NCBI RefSeq assembly: GCF_022539505.1
Contig: NC_061510.1
Coordinates: forward strand, 275,362,330 to 275,426,329
Direction of reading: 5' to 3'
Length of the DNA: 64,000 nt
From: Lolium rigidum
Lineage: Eukaryota > Streptophyta > Magnoliopsida > Poales > Poaceae
The translations under genes were made by a program, and so were the position numbers. The notes under the pieces are model-generated. The model was not told the origin of the DNA. It searched no databases and saw only the letters and a list, made by a program, of their open reading frames with translations. Positions 37,143 to 47,608 of this stretch are shown piece after piece (position 1 is the stretch's first letter; the number at the start of each line of letters is the position of its first letter).

Positions 37143-38686
37143 GTTAAGTTATTTTTGTTATTTTAAAAGTGACAAACTTTTGTTATGTTATTTTAAAAGT
37201 GACAATTTTTTAGGTCAAATTTTGAGTTCTTTTAAAAGTGACAAACTTTTGTTAAGTTATTTTTGTTATTTCGAAAATTTAGTTCATTTAATTGACAAAA
37301 AAATGGGAGAGATCGATGGGGCCGGGGCGCCGCCGGGCGCCGCCCTAGTGCGTGTGTGTGGCGCGCGCCCCCGGCCGGCGGTTGGATTTGCTTACGGGGC
37401 ACGCGCGGCGAGACGAGACGAGGGAGGAGACAGCGATGGCGGCGACGGCGCGGAGACGACGATGGCGGCGATGGCGTGGATACTACGAGCGCGGCGACGG
37501 CGGGCGCGGCGACGACGCGGCTGCAGGCGATCGGTTTGGCGGAGAAAAAGAAGTGGTGCGGCGGTTCGCGCCGCGCGAATTTATTTGTTAAGTTAATTTT
37601 TTCTTAAGTTGATTATTTATTTGTTAAGTTAATTATTTATTTGTTAAGTTACAATTTAATTAAGTACATTACAAATTTAATTAGTTAAAAAAACAAAAAA
37701 AAAAAAAAGTGGGCCAGGCGCCCCTGGCCCTTCTCTCTCCTCTCTCTCTGTTTCTCTCTGCAGCGCCGAAAGCGCGCGGCGCACGCGCGGTGACGGCCGG
37801 CGGCCGGTGACGCGCGGTGAGGGCGGCAGCACGCGGCGCGGCGCGTGTGGAGTGTGGCCGGCGCGTACGTGGAGTATGGCCGGCGCGCGCGTGGAGTGTG
37901 GCTGACGCGCAGAGAAGACGTACGGGGCGGCGGTCTTCGAGGGCGGCGCGCGGTGGTCGTCAACGGCGGCGGTGGTCGTCGAGGTCGGCGCCGGTGGTCG
38001 TCGAGGGCGTTACAATTTTAGTTAGTTAAAAAAATAAAAAAATCGGCCTCTCTCCTCTCTGATCTCTCTCTCTGATACAAGTTACAATTTTAAGTCAATT
38101 TTAATTAACAAAATGTGAGTTCATGAAAAAAAAAACAAAAAGGGCCGGCCCCTTCTCCCTCACGCTCTGCCTCTCCTTTCGATCTCTCTGTAACGGCGCC
38201 CGCGGCGCGATGTACGGGCGGCGGCGCTACTAGGCGGCGCGATGTATGGGCGGCGGCGCTACTAGGCGGCGCGCGGCTATGCGGACGGACTGCGCGGGCG
38301 AGGGCGGCGCGGCTAGGCGGCGCGCGCGGCGGTGCGGACGTACTGCATGCGAGCGAGGGCGGCGCGGGCGGCGGCGGGCGATCGAGGGCGGCCGGCGGGC
38401 GGGCGATCGAGGGTGGCCGACCGGCGCGCGAGAAGGGAGAGGAAGTGGCGGCGCGTGCGCGGGGAGAGAGAGAGGCGGAGGGGAGCACGGACGGCGACGC
38501 GACGGTGGCGAGGAGCGTCGAGGGCGCGGCGACGGTGTCGAGGGCGCGGTGGCGGTCGCCTCGGGCAGCCTGACGGCGTCGAGGGCGTCGAGGGGGCGGC
38601 GGCCGGCGATCTTCTCTGTAACGCGCGCGATGGAGAGTGAAGAGAATGGCGCGGCCGTTCCGCGCGCGGGAATTTATACCGAAAGG

Positions 38687-38783
38687 CCTTTAGTCGCGGT
38701 TGGTCTCACCAACCGCGACTAAAGGATTTTTCGGCGGATTTTTGGTTCCCGCGCGGAACCACCCTTTAGTCGAGGCCAACCGC
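38687..38783. repeat. Internal copies of the CACTA-1 subterminal motif
   Basis: CCTTTAGTCGCGGTTGG (38687-38703) faces its exact reverse complement at 38709-38725. A weaker pair follows at 38763-38794. The motif is the same as in the two ends of CACTA-1. Confidence 0.8.
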
Positions 38784-38809
38784 GACTAAAGGCCTTTTCT
38801 CAAAAACAA

Positions 38810-39168
38810 ATTCATTTCAAAATCTTAGAAATACAAATAATACATCAAAAAATTCAGAAAAATAAAACTAATTCAATTCAAATTCTTAAAAATACAAATA
38901 ATATATCAAAAAATTCAGAAAAATAAAACTAATTCGTTTCAAAATCTTAAAAATACAAATAATACATCAAAAAATTCAGAAAAATGAAGCTAATTCAATA
39001 CAAAATCTTAAAAATACAAATAATATATCAAAAACTTCAGAAAAATAAAACTAATTCAATTCAAATTCTTAAATATACAAATAATATATCAAAAAATTCA
39101 GAAAAATAAAACTAATTCATTTCAAAATCTTAAAAATACAAATAATATATCAAAAAATTCAGAAAATT
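38810..39168. repeat. Tandem array, 61-bp unit, about six copies
   Basis: The AT-rich unit contains CTTAAAAATACAAATAAT, which recurs at about 38885, 38946, 39007, 39068 and 39129, a step of 61 bp each time. It differs between copies at a few positions. Confidence 0.85.
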
Positions 39169-39367
39169 CCAATTTCTTCCCTCATCTGTCTTCCCGCCTC
39201 CTGTCTTCCCGCCCCCCGCTTCCCACAAGTTCTTCCCGACTGCCTCTGTCTTCCCCCGCCCCTCTTCCCGCCAGTTTTTTCCCGCCTCTGTTTTCCCGAG
39301 GAGCAACTTCCGAAGTTGTCGTAGGGCGTGTAAACCAACGACATCTTCGAGAAGCTGCGCCACCAAA

Positions 39368-39630
39368 TTTAGTCCCGGTTGCACCCACCAGCCGGGACTA
39401 AAGCTTACGCAAACTTCCTTATCCCACCGACAGTTTCCTTAGATGACACAAAAACCACATTTAGTCCCGGTTGCACCCACCAGCCGGGACTAAAGCTTAC
39501 CCAAACGTCCTTATCCCACCGACAGTTTCCTTTGATGACACAAAAACCACATTTAGTCCCAGTTGCACCCACCAGCTGGGACTAAATCTTACCCAAACGT
39601 CCTTATCCCGCCATTTCTTCCCTATCTTCC
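39368..39630. repeat. Tandem array, 92-bp unit, nearly three copies
   Basis: The units start at 39368, 39460 and 39552. Each opens with an inverted pair, TTTAGTCCCGG facing CCGGGACTAAA, which is a variant of the terminal motif. The third copy has matching changes on both arms (CCCAG and CTGGG), so pairing is kept. Confidence 0.85.
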
Positions 39631-39763
39631 CCCCTCTTTCTTCCCGCCACTTTCTTCCCGCCTCCTGTCTTCCCGCTCCCATTTTCCCGCCATTTCTCAC
39701 TACATATATGTAGCCCGGCTTGGCCAGCATTATCACATCTCTACAATCTCTCATCACTCTCTC

Positions 39764-40328
39764 ATGGCTTCCACCGCACCCACTCTAACCTACCAGCCAG
39801 GTGGAGGAGCTTTGCGCCTCGAACTACCCTTGCCCACCGGGCTACCGCGTTCCCGCCGGCTGGAGCCTAAGCGCCGGCGGCGTGCCGGTCCCTCCCGTCC
39901 CTCAGGGTACTGCGCGTCGGGCGGCCATCACGAACCACTACTACCTCGACCTCACGCCGGAGCAGCGGATGAATCCCCACTGGCATCCCGATAACCAGCA
40001 TACTTGGGACGCCTTCTTCATCAATCGGCGTGAGAGGGCGCTCGCCAGGTATGAGGAGGACGGTCTGCCTCCTGGGAACTTCCACGAGGCCGGCCGTCGG
40101 CTATGGTGGTATGGCCGGACTCTGCAGAGCGTCATGGACTACATCACGGCCTGCGATATCCCCCTCCTGCGCTACCCTCAGTTCGAGCCACGAGCGCCGC
40201 CCGACGATAGCGACGACAGCAGCGACGACTACGGTGACAACTTAGAAGGCAACGACTACCAGTACAACGGCAGCGGCTATGAAGACTACGAGTATGCATA
40301 TTATACGCCTAGGCAGGAGTATGACTAA
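39764..40328 (+). pseudogene. CACTA-1 third gene, small protein of unknown function, one frame shift
   Basis: The ATG at 39764 opens MASTAPTLTYQPGGGALRLE. The frame then shifts by one base near 39832 and continues as PPGYRVPAGWSLSAGGVPVP to a TAA at 40326-40328. Total length would be about 187 residues. It has a Pro/Gly-rich N-terminus, a middle with RRAAITNHYYLDLTPEQRMN and WHPDNQHTWDAFF, and a strongly acidic Asp/Ser/Tyr-rich C-terminus (DDSDDSSDDYGDN). I know similar unannotated proteins from Triticeae CACTA elements but no function. It runs opposite to both other CACTA genes. A short leader with a CTACATATATGTAG palindrome (39700-39713) precedes it. The single shift could be an assembly error. 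Confidence 0.65.
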
Positions 40329-40455
40329 ATCACTCCAAATTTCATGTATCATCAGTGGTATCTCGAATCATTCGAAAATGGACACCAAACACATCACGGG
40401 TAATATAATTCACATGATCCATTCAACAAAGTTTGGTACAATAAATTATTACACA

Positions 40456-40808
40456 TCATTTCTTCCCTTGTGTCCCTGCTTGCTTACGATTGTGCCGTAT
40501 CCATGGAGCATCCTCATCATTTAACTTAATGCTTGGGTCGGTGTTCACTTTGAAGGGCGGAATTTCAGCAAACATATTATAATCTTCTCGACATGTCTGT
40601 CTTATCCTCCACTCCCACGATGTTTCTTTTTCCTGAAAGAACAATGTGGCGCTTTGGATCATCGCATGATGTACTGATCGTTTTCTTATCTTTCCGTTTC
40701 CTCGGTTTGCTACTCATGTCCTTCACATAGAAAACCTGAGTGACATCTTTCGCTAGGACGAATGGTTCGTCAAGGTAACCAAGATTGTTGAAATCCACCA
40801 TTGTCATT
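40456..40808 (-). pseudogene. TNP2: CACTA-1 TNP2 transposase, C-terminal part
   Basis: This part contains MVDFNNLGYLDEPFVLAKDV, KPRKRKDKKT and a C-terminus ending APWIRHNRKQAGTQGKK with a stop at about 40456. It continues the reading frame of 57681-60682 once element III and one TCATT copy are removed. One frame shift lies near 40590, between DKTDMS and the next conserved segment. It is the tail of the DUF4216-type region of plant TNP2 transposases. Confidence 0.85.
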
Positions 40809-42320
40809 TGATGACCCACAAGTATAGGGGGTGTATCGTAGTATCTTCAATAAGTAAGAATGTCGATCCCAACGAGGAGCAGAAGGTGTTGACAAGCAGT
40901 TTCGATGAAGGATTCACTGTAAATGCTCACAGACAAGTATTCAGGGGTTTTTGATGTAGCAGATGAATAAAGTACGAGTAAGTAAAGTGCGAGAGTAACA
41001 ATTGCAACGAGTGGCCCAATCCTTTTTAGCACAAAGTACAAGCCGGTTTGTTTACTTATAATGACCAAACGTTCTCGAGGACACACGGGATTTTAATCTA
41101 GTGCTTTCGCTATATACGGCTAATTAATCTTCATTGTTTTGAAGTGTTGTGTGGGTGAACCTGTGCTAATGTACCGCCCTTCCTAGGACTAATACATACT
41201 TGTGATTATACCCCTTGCAAGCATCCGCAACTACAAGAAAGTAATTAAGATAAATCTAACCACAGCCCTAAACTACGAGATCCTGCTATCCCTCCTGCAT
41301 CGATATACCAACGGGGGCTCAGGTTTCTGTCACTCCGGCAACCCCGCAATTGGCAAACGAGTACAACATGCATTCCCCTAGGCCCATAAAGGTGAAGTGT
41401 CGTGTAGTCGACGTTCACACGACACCACTAGAAGAATAACACCACAACTTAAATATCATAACATTGAATATTACTCAACCATACTTCACTACTAACATTT
41501 AGACTTCACCCATGTCCTCAAGAACTAAACGAACTACTCACGAGACATCATATGGAACATGATCAGAGGTGATATGATGATAAATAACAATCTGAACATA
41601 AACCTTGGTTCAACGGTTTCACTCAATAGCATCAATAACAAGTAGAAATCAATACCGGGAGAGTTTCCCCTATCAAACAATCAAGATCAAACCCAAATTG
41701 CTACAGCGGTGACGATGTGCAGCGGTGGAGACGGCGGTGATGATGATGAAGATGATGATGATGGTGATGGAGATGATGTCCAACTTGATGGCGGTGACGA
41801 TGGCGTCGATTTCCCCCTCCGGGAGGGAATTTCCCCGGCGGATCTCAGCCCGCCGGAGAGCTCTTTTTTCTCTGGTGTTCTCCGCCTCGCAGAGGCGGCT
41901 GTAACTCTTCGCGAGGTACACTCTGGAGCTTAGGTTTTCGGGATGAAGGCGTACGCGAAGAAAAGGAGGCGAGAGGGGGCAGTGGGCCCCCTCCTCACAG
42001 GGCGGCGCGGCCAGGCCTTGGGCCGCGCCGGCCTATGGGGTGGGCCCACCTCGGGTCCCCTCGGCTCCCCCTTCTGGCTCCCTTCGTCATCTGGAAAAAT
42101 AGGATTTTTGATATAATTTCCATCAACTGTTGATCTTCCGAAATATTGCATTCTGACGGCGCTTTTTCCAGCAGAATCCTGTCTCCGGTGCTCGATCCTC
42201 CAATAATCATGAAACATGCAAAATAGATGAAATAACATAAGTATTATGTCCAAATATGAAATATATCAATGAATAACAACAAATTATGATATAAAATAGT
42301 GATGCAAATTGGACGTATCA
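40809..42320 (-). repeat. Element III 3' LTR (left copy)
   Basis: 1,512 bp. It includes a GAT trinucleotide run (41732-41766) and a GC palindrome at 41998-42037. Near-identical to 56170-57680. Confidence 0.93.
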
Positions 42321-42335
42321 ACTCCCCCAAGCTTA
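42321..42335 (-). promoter_or_regulatory. Element III polypurine tract
   Basis: On the minus strand it reads TAAGCTTGGGGGAGT and directly precedes the 3' LTR. A second copy of the core lies at 44049-44063. Confidence 0.85.
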
Positions 42336-44098
42336 GACTTCGCTTGTCCCCAAGCGAAACTGAACTCAGTAAACAGGACCACATGTTTATGGAGTGAAGA
42401 GTCGATAAATAAAATACGAACAAGAAGCATCATATTCATTCACACAAGACATTCTAGTAAACAACTTCCTCATATAACTCAACTTGAAACAAGTATAAGG
42501 TAATCACAAATAAAGGTGCATAAGAAATCATAGTTGGTGATGGCAAACTTCGTTCTTGGTCAGAGAACAATTAACAGGTTATTCTTATCTATCGAGCAGC
42601 GCTCTCATGTTAAAGTTTATATGGCACAACTTGCATACTCAATCATAATAGTCTCCTCATGATCATTGATAACTTGCAACGCTATATTCATTTAGATAAA
42701 ACTTGTACTAAACAAGGAAGAGTAAAAGACATGATGAAGCAAATCACAATATAATGGTTTGATCACAACAACTCAAATGCTTGCTTAAGATGGAGGGAAA
42801 TAGGTTTACTGACTCTACATAAAGTAAAATACAGGCCCTTCGCAGAGGGAAGCAGGGATTAAATCATGTGCTAGAGATTTTTCAATTTTGAAATCATATA
42901 AAGAGAATAAAAGTAACATTTTGAGAGGTGTTTGTTGTTGTCAACGACTGGTAGCTGGTACTCTAACCCCCTTGCCAGACAAACCTTCAAAGAGCGGCTC
43001 CCATTTTATTTTTATTTCGTGTGGCACTCCTTCCAACCTTTCTTTCACAAACCATGGCTAACCGAATCCTTCGGGTGCCTGCCAACAATCTCATACCATG
43101 AAGGAGTGCCTTTTTATTTTATGATGACACTCCCCCCAACCTTTGCTTACACAAGCCATGGCTAACCGAATCCTTCGGGTGCCGTCCATCAATCACATAC
43201 CATGGAGGAGTGTCTATTTTTATTAATTAATTTGGGACTGGGAATCCCATTGCCAGCTCTTTTTGCAAAATTATTGGATAAGCGGATGAAGCCACTAGTC
43301 CATTGGTGAAAGTTGCCCAACAAGATTGAAAGATAAACACCACATACTTCCTCATGAGCTATAAAACATTGACACAAATAAGAGATAGTAAATTTTGAAT
43401 TATTTAAAGGTAGCACACGAAGTATTTACTTGGAATGGCAGGAAATACCATGTAGTAGGTAGATATGGTGGACACAAATGACATAGGTTTGGGTTAAGGT
43501 TTGGATGCACGAGAAGTATTCCCTCTCAGTACAGGTCTTTGGCTAGCAAGGTTAATTAGCAAGCATAAGAGTTGAAGGAAACTAACAAATATACATGTGA
43601 TAGAAACAATCATGCATCTTTCTTGTAAGCACAAACAGTTTTAACTTCAGAATAATAAGCTATGAGCTAACAAGAAAGAAAGATAATAAAACAACTACAT
43701 GTATTTCTCTTTTCTAATTAAACCTCAAAGTGTTGTTGCTATTGACCAATGCTAAGTTTGCCAAAACCAAATAGATTTATTCAATGCTCCCAAAGTGATA
43801 CCAATACTAAAATCAAGATCGATCATATAATAGAGATTGCAAACTAAAATAAGGTGTGCAATATGTAAATGATAAGACTTCTCATTAATATTCCATAACG
43901 ATAACTCACACGAAGGGATACATAGACAACCAACTAAAGGAGAGATACTTCCAAACTGCAACCTATCTTATATGATAACTTCCCTACTCATGATATGACA
44001 CTACTTGACAGTAAAAAGTAAAAGGTAGTGATAATGTGATACCGCGGCACTCCCCCAAGCTTGGAACAAACCAAGGGGATGCCAATACCGATGATGAA
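42336..44098 (-). other. Element III 3' noncoding region
   Basis: No supported gene. The stem-bounded modules seen in element II recur here at 43023-43110 and 43127-43213 in the matching orientation. The rest is AT-rich. A second polypurine-like core lies at 44049-44063. Confidence 0.75.
43023..43213 (-). repeat. Two stem-bounded modules in element III
   Basis: GGCACTCCTT (43023) pairs with AAGGAGTGCC (ending 43110). ACACTCCCCC (43127) pairs, with two mismatches, with GGAGGAGTGT (ending 43213). Contents match element II at 33758-33959 on the opposite strand. Confidence 0.75.
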
Positions 44099-44554
44099 TT
44101 ACTCCTTCGGCAATGGTGGTGATGAACTCCTCTCGCGCTTCTTACAGATTTCCTTCAGCTTCAGTTTCTCAGCTTGGCAATTCTGCACTAAGACTCGAAG
44201 AGATTCATTGTTATCTGAAGTTGGCGATGATGACCTTGTGATGGGAATCGAGTAGTATTCCAGCATTCTACGGAGTCGGTAATTCTCCTCCTGGAGTATC
44301 TCCGCTTCTCTTCTTAGAGCCCGATATTGATCACAAAACTCATCGGTAGTCCGTAGAGCTTCTTCCAACACGGGGAAAGAGTCGAGGCTAAGAGCGGGTG
44401 GCAAGGGTCCCTGCAAGCTATGAGAAAAAGAACGTCGAGTGTCAACAGATCCCACCAAGATTTGCTTACTCCTAACGGCTTGCTGCCCTTGTTTTGATGA
44501 CACCCTTTTCACTTCTTCCTCCGAAAGCCCCTTGCCCTTGTTGTTGGAGGCCAT
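44099..44554 (-). CDS. Element III extra 3' ORF: coiled-coil protein, intact
   Basis: An unbroken frame of 151 residues from ATG 44554 (MASNNKGKGLSEEEVKRVSS). The middle and C-terminal thirds are charged and helical, with LEEALRTTDEFCDQYRALRR and EILQEENYRLRRMLEYY giving a clear coiled-coil pattern. The end is basic and Ser-rich (KKRERSSSPPLPKE). There is no signal peptide or membrane segment. It lies downstream of integrase, where Athila elements may carry an envelope-like gene, but it does not look like an envelope. A palindrome and a TATA box lie just upstream. The function is unknown. Confidence 0.6.
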   Translation of the reverse strand: MASNNKGKGLSEEEVKRVSSKQGQQAVRSKQILVGSVDTRRSFSHSLQGPLPPALSLDSFPVLEEALRTTDEFCDQYRALRREAEILQEENYRLRRMLEYYSIPITRSSSPTSDNNESLRVLVQNCQAEKLKLKEICKKRERSSSPPLPKE

Positions 44555-44647
44555 GGTGCTCCTAGATTGAAAACAGATCCTGGCAGAAACAGCTCGAAAC
44601 AAAACACGTCGAGAAAACGATATACGGACCTCCAGGGGTCCGGGGGA

Positions 44648-44770
44648 TTATATAGCAGGAATTTTCACGACAAAAGGAAAGTACCAGGTCGAACCAGAGT
44701 CGGAAAGGGGCGACGAGGCGGCCAGCTCATAGGGCGGCGCGGGCCAAGGCCTGGCCGCGCCGGCCTATGA
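44648..44770 (-). promoter_or_regulatory. Promoter-like block inside element III
   Basis: On the minus strand a GC palindrome (44726-44770, CTCATAGG to CCTATGAG at its edges) is followed about 70 bp later by TATATAA (44648-44654). The ATG of the coiled-coil ORF comes about 95 bp after that. The same palindrome type stands in front of the TATA box in the U3 part of the LTRs of elements I, II and IV. Confidence 0.6.
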
Positions 44771-44958
44771 GGGCACGCCCTCGTGCGTCTCCTCCACTCC
44801 GTTTCGATCTCGTAATTTTTCATATTTTCCAAAAACAGCAAAAACATTGTTCGGAAAGTAAATCGCGAACTTTTTATTACCAGTACTGTTACCTATTCAA
44901 AGTCGAGTTCTGGCGGACTGTCAATTTGTCCTTTGATGAAGGCCTCCGGTGTTTCCAC

Positions 44959-46300
44959 TCAAATAACATCAACATCTACATTGTAAGAATCACCTGAGAT
45001 ATAATGCTTGAGTCTTTGTCCGTTCACCACTTGCGTGGCATTGCCTTGGAGAGAGCTAATTTTAATTGCTCCTGAATGATACACCTCCTCAACAACATAT
45101 GGTCCTTCCCATTTCGAGAGTAATTTCCCTGCAAAGAATCTGAGCCGAGACCGATACAATAGGACTTTATCCCCAATATTAAATTCTCTTTTGATAATCC
45201 TTCTATCATGCCATTTTTTAACTTTCTCTTTAAAGAGTTTAGCATTTTCATAAGCTTCACTTCTCCATTCATCTAGAGAACTCAATTGTAGCAACCTCTT
45301 ATTACCGGCAAGTTTAGGATCTTTATTTAATTCTCTAACTGCCCAATAAGCTTTGTGCTCTAGTTCTAAAGGTAAATGACAAGCTTTCCCATAAACCATT
45401 TTATAAGGTGACATTCCCATGGGATTTTTATAAGCAGTTCTATAAGCCCATAGTGCATCCTTCAACTTACTAGCCCAATTCTTTCTAGTTTTATTAACAG
45501 TCTTTTCCAAGATAGATTTAATTTCTCTATTTGATAATTCTACTTGCCCACTAGTTTGAGGATGATAAGCGGAGGCAATTCTATGATTAATACCATATTT
45601 AGCAAGAGTTTTTCTAAAACCACCATGAATAAAATGAGAACCTCCATCAGTCATAATATATCTAGGAACTCCAAATCTAGGAAAAATAATATCTAAAAGC
45701 ATTCTTAAAGAGGTCTCACCATCAGCACTTTTTGTAGGTATGGCTTCCACCCATTTAGTAACATAATCAACAGCAACAAGTATATGAGTGTTACCTTCCG
45801 AAGAGGGAAAAGGTCCCATGAAGTCAAATCCCCAACAATCGAACGGTTCAATAACAAGAGTATAATTCATAGGCATTTCATTGCGTCTGGAGATATTACC
45901 AACCCTTTGACATTCATCACAAGATAAAATAAACTTTCTTGCATCTTTGAAGAGAGTCGGCCAATAAAAACCTGATTGTAGAACCTTTTGCACGGTTCTA
46001 TCTCCGGCGTGATGTCTTCCATAAGCACTACCATGACATTTACTCAATATCTCTTGTTGTTCATATTCGGGAACACATCTTCGCAGAATACCATCCACTC
46101 CTTCTTTATATAAGTGTGGGTCATCCCGAAATAATGCCTCAAGTCATAAAAGAATTTCCTCCTTTGCTGAGTCTGAAAAGGTTGGAGGCAAGTACTTGGA
46201 AACAATAAAGTTAGCATAATCAGCATACCAAGGATCTGTCTCGCGAGCTCACCTTTATTACAGCCAATTGTTCATTTGGAAAACTATCATTAACGAGAAC
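44959..46300 (-). pseudogene. Element III integrase
   Basis: It reads in frame from about 46098 to a stop near 44959. HHCC zinc motif: HGSAYGRHHAGD and CDECQR. Catalytic residues: Asp in GFDFMGPF, Asp in MTDGGSHF, and Glu in NREIKSILEK. The C-terminus has WEGPYVVEEVYHSGAIKI. Upstream the frame breaks at about 46127, where a TTTCTGGGATG-like site appears as TTTCGGGATG, and again near 46236. Apart from these the domain is well kept. Confidence 0.88.
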
Positions 46301-47608
46301 AGGATCATAAGCAATATTTTCCAATCTCGACAAATTATCGAGCAACAGGATTATCGGCACCTTTCCTATCTACAATATGCAAATCAAATTCTTGCAACGA
46401 AGTACCCATCTAATAAGCCTTGGCTTAGCATCTTTCTTTTGCATAAGGTATCTAATTGCAGCATGATCAATATGTATAGTAACTTTTGAATCAACAATAT
46501 AAGATCTAAACTTATCACAAGCAAAGACTACAGCTAACAATTCTTTTTCAGTAGTAGCATAATTTCTTTGAGCAGCATCAAGAGTTTTACTAGCATAATG
46601 AATAACATTCAATTTTTTATTTACTCGCTGTCCAAGAACAGCGCCTACAGCAAAATCACTAGCATCACACATAATTTCAAATGGTAAATTCCAATCCGGA
46701 GGTTCAACTATAGGAGCAGTTGTTAAAGCTTTCTTTAGAGTTTCAAAAGCTTCCTTACAATCATCATCAAAAACAAAAGGTACATCTTTTTGAAGAAGAT
46801 TAGTAAGAGGCTTCGAAATCTTGGAGAAATCTTTAATAAACCTCCTAGAAAACCCAGCATGACCAAGAACACTACAAATACCTTTAACATCCCTAGGATA
46901 GGGCATCTTCTCAATTGCTTCAACTTTAGCTCTATCAACTTCAATACCTCTCTCGGAAATTTTTTGTCCCAATACAATTCCTTCATTAACCATAAAGTGG
47001 AACTTCTCCCAATTAAGAACAAGGTTAGTTTCTTCACATCTCTGCAAAACTTTATCAAGGTTCCGCAAGCAATTATCAAAAGAATTCAAATAGACAGAAA
47101 AATCGTCCATGAATACCTCTACAATACTCTCGCAAAAGCCATGAAAAATAGCAGACATGCATCTTTGAAAAGTACCAGGAGCATTACATAAACCAAAAGG
47201 CATACGTCTATAAGCATAAGTTCCATAGGGACAAGTGAAAGTGGTTTTCTCTTGATCCTTAGTTTTAACGACAATTTGTGAAAACCCGAATAACCATCAA
47301 GAAAGCAAAAGTGAGTATTTTTAGATAACCTTTCTAACATTTGATCAATAAAAGGCAAAGGGTAATGATCTTTTTTAGTAACCTTATTAACTTTTCGATA
47401 ATCAATGCACATTCTATACCCTACAACAACTCTTTGAGGTATGAGCTCATCATTATCATTAGGCACAACAGTCATTCCTCCTTTCTTAGGAACACAATGC
47501 ACAGGACTAACCCATCTACTATCGGCAATAGGATATATTATACCAGCTTCAAGAAGTCTTAATACCTCATTTCTTACCACATCCTTCATCTTAGGAATTA
47601 GACGACGC
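46301..47608 (-). pseudogene. Element III RT (main part) and RNase H
   Basis: RT: VGYRMCIDYRKVNKVTKKDH, then [20 protein letters not shown], and the catalytic FMDDFSVY near 47105. RNase [33 protein letters not shown] and [11 protein letters not shown]. One-base breaks lie near 47286 (within the RT) and 46398 (end of RNase H, a CTG-type site). It is cut at 47608 by element IV within the RT N-terminal part; the rest is at 54051. Confidence 0.88.

Larger units (their letters stand above)
36877..39763. promoter_or_regulatory. CACTA-1 intergenic region between the divergent second and third genes
   Basis: The region separates a minus-strand ATG (36876) from a plus-strand ATG (39764), so it should hold both promoters. 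It contains a 23-bp perfect inverted repeat at 37087-37142, three TTTTAAAAGTGACAA repeats at 37150-37250, very GC-rich sequence at 37300-38660, subterminal-type palindromes at 38687-38783, a 61-bp tandem array and a 92-bp tandem array. The long open frames in the GC-rich part look like composition effects. Confidence 0.6.

Noticed and set aside
36607..37596. Open frame of 329 codons on the plus strand
   Set aside because: It runs antisense to exon 1 of the CACTA second gene and then through GC-rich low-complexity DNA. It has no family motifs.
37300..38722. Several long GC-rich open frames on both strands
   Set aside because: Arg/Ala/Gly-rich translations on both strands are expected from GC-rich simple sequence.
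38687..38794. End of a further CACTA element inside CACTA-1
   Set aside because: The motif is present but no CACTA/CACTG terminus or 3-bp duplication is found next to it.
41709..41933. Asp/Gly-rich open frame over a GAT repeat (also 57072)
   Set aside because: A trinucleotide microsatellite inside the element III LTR.
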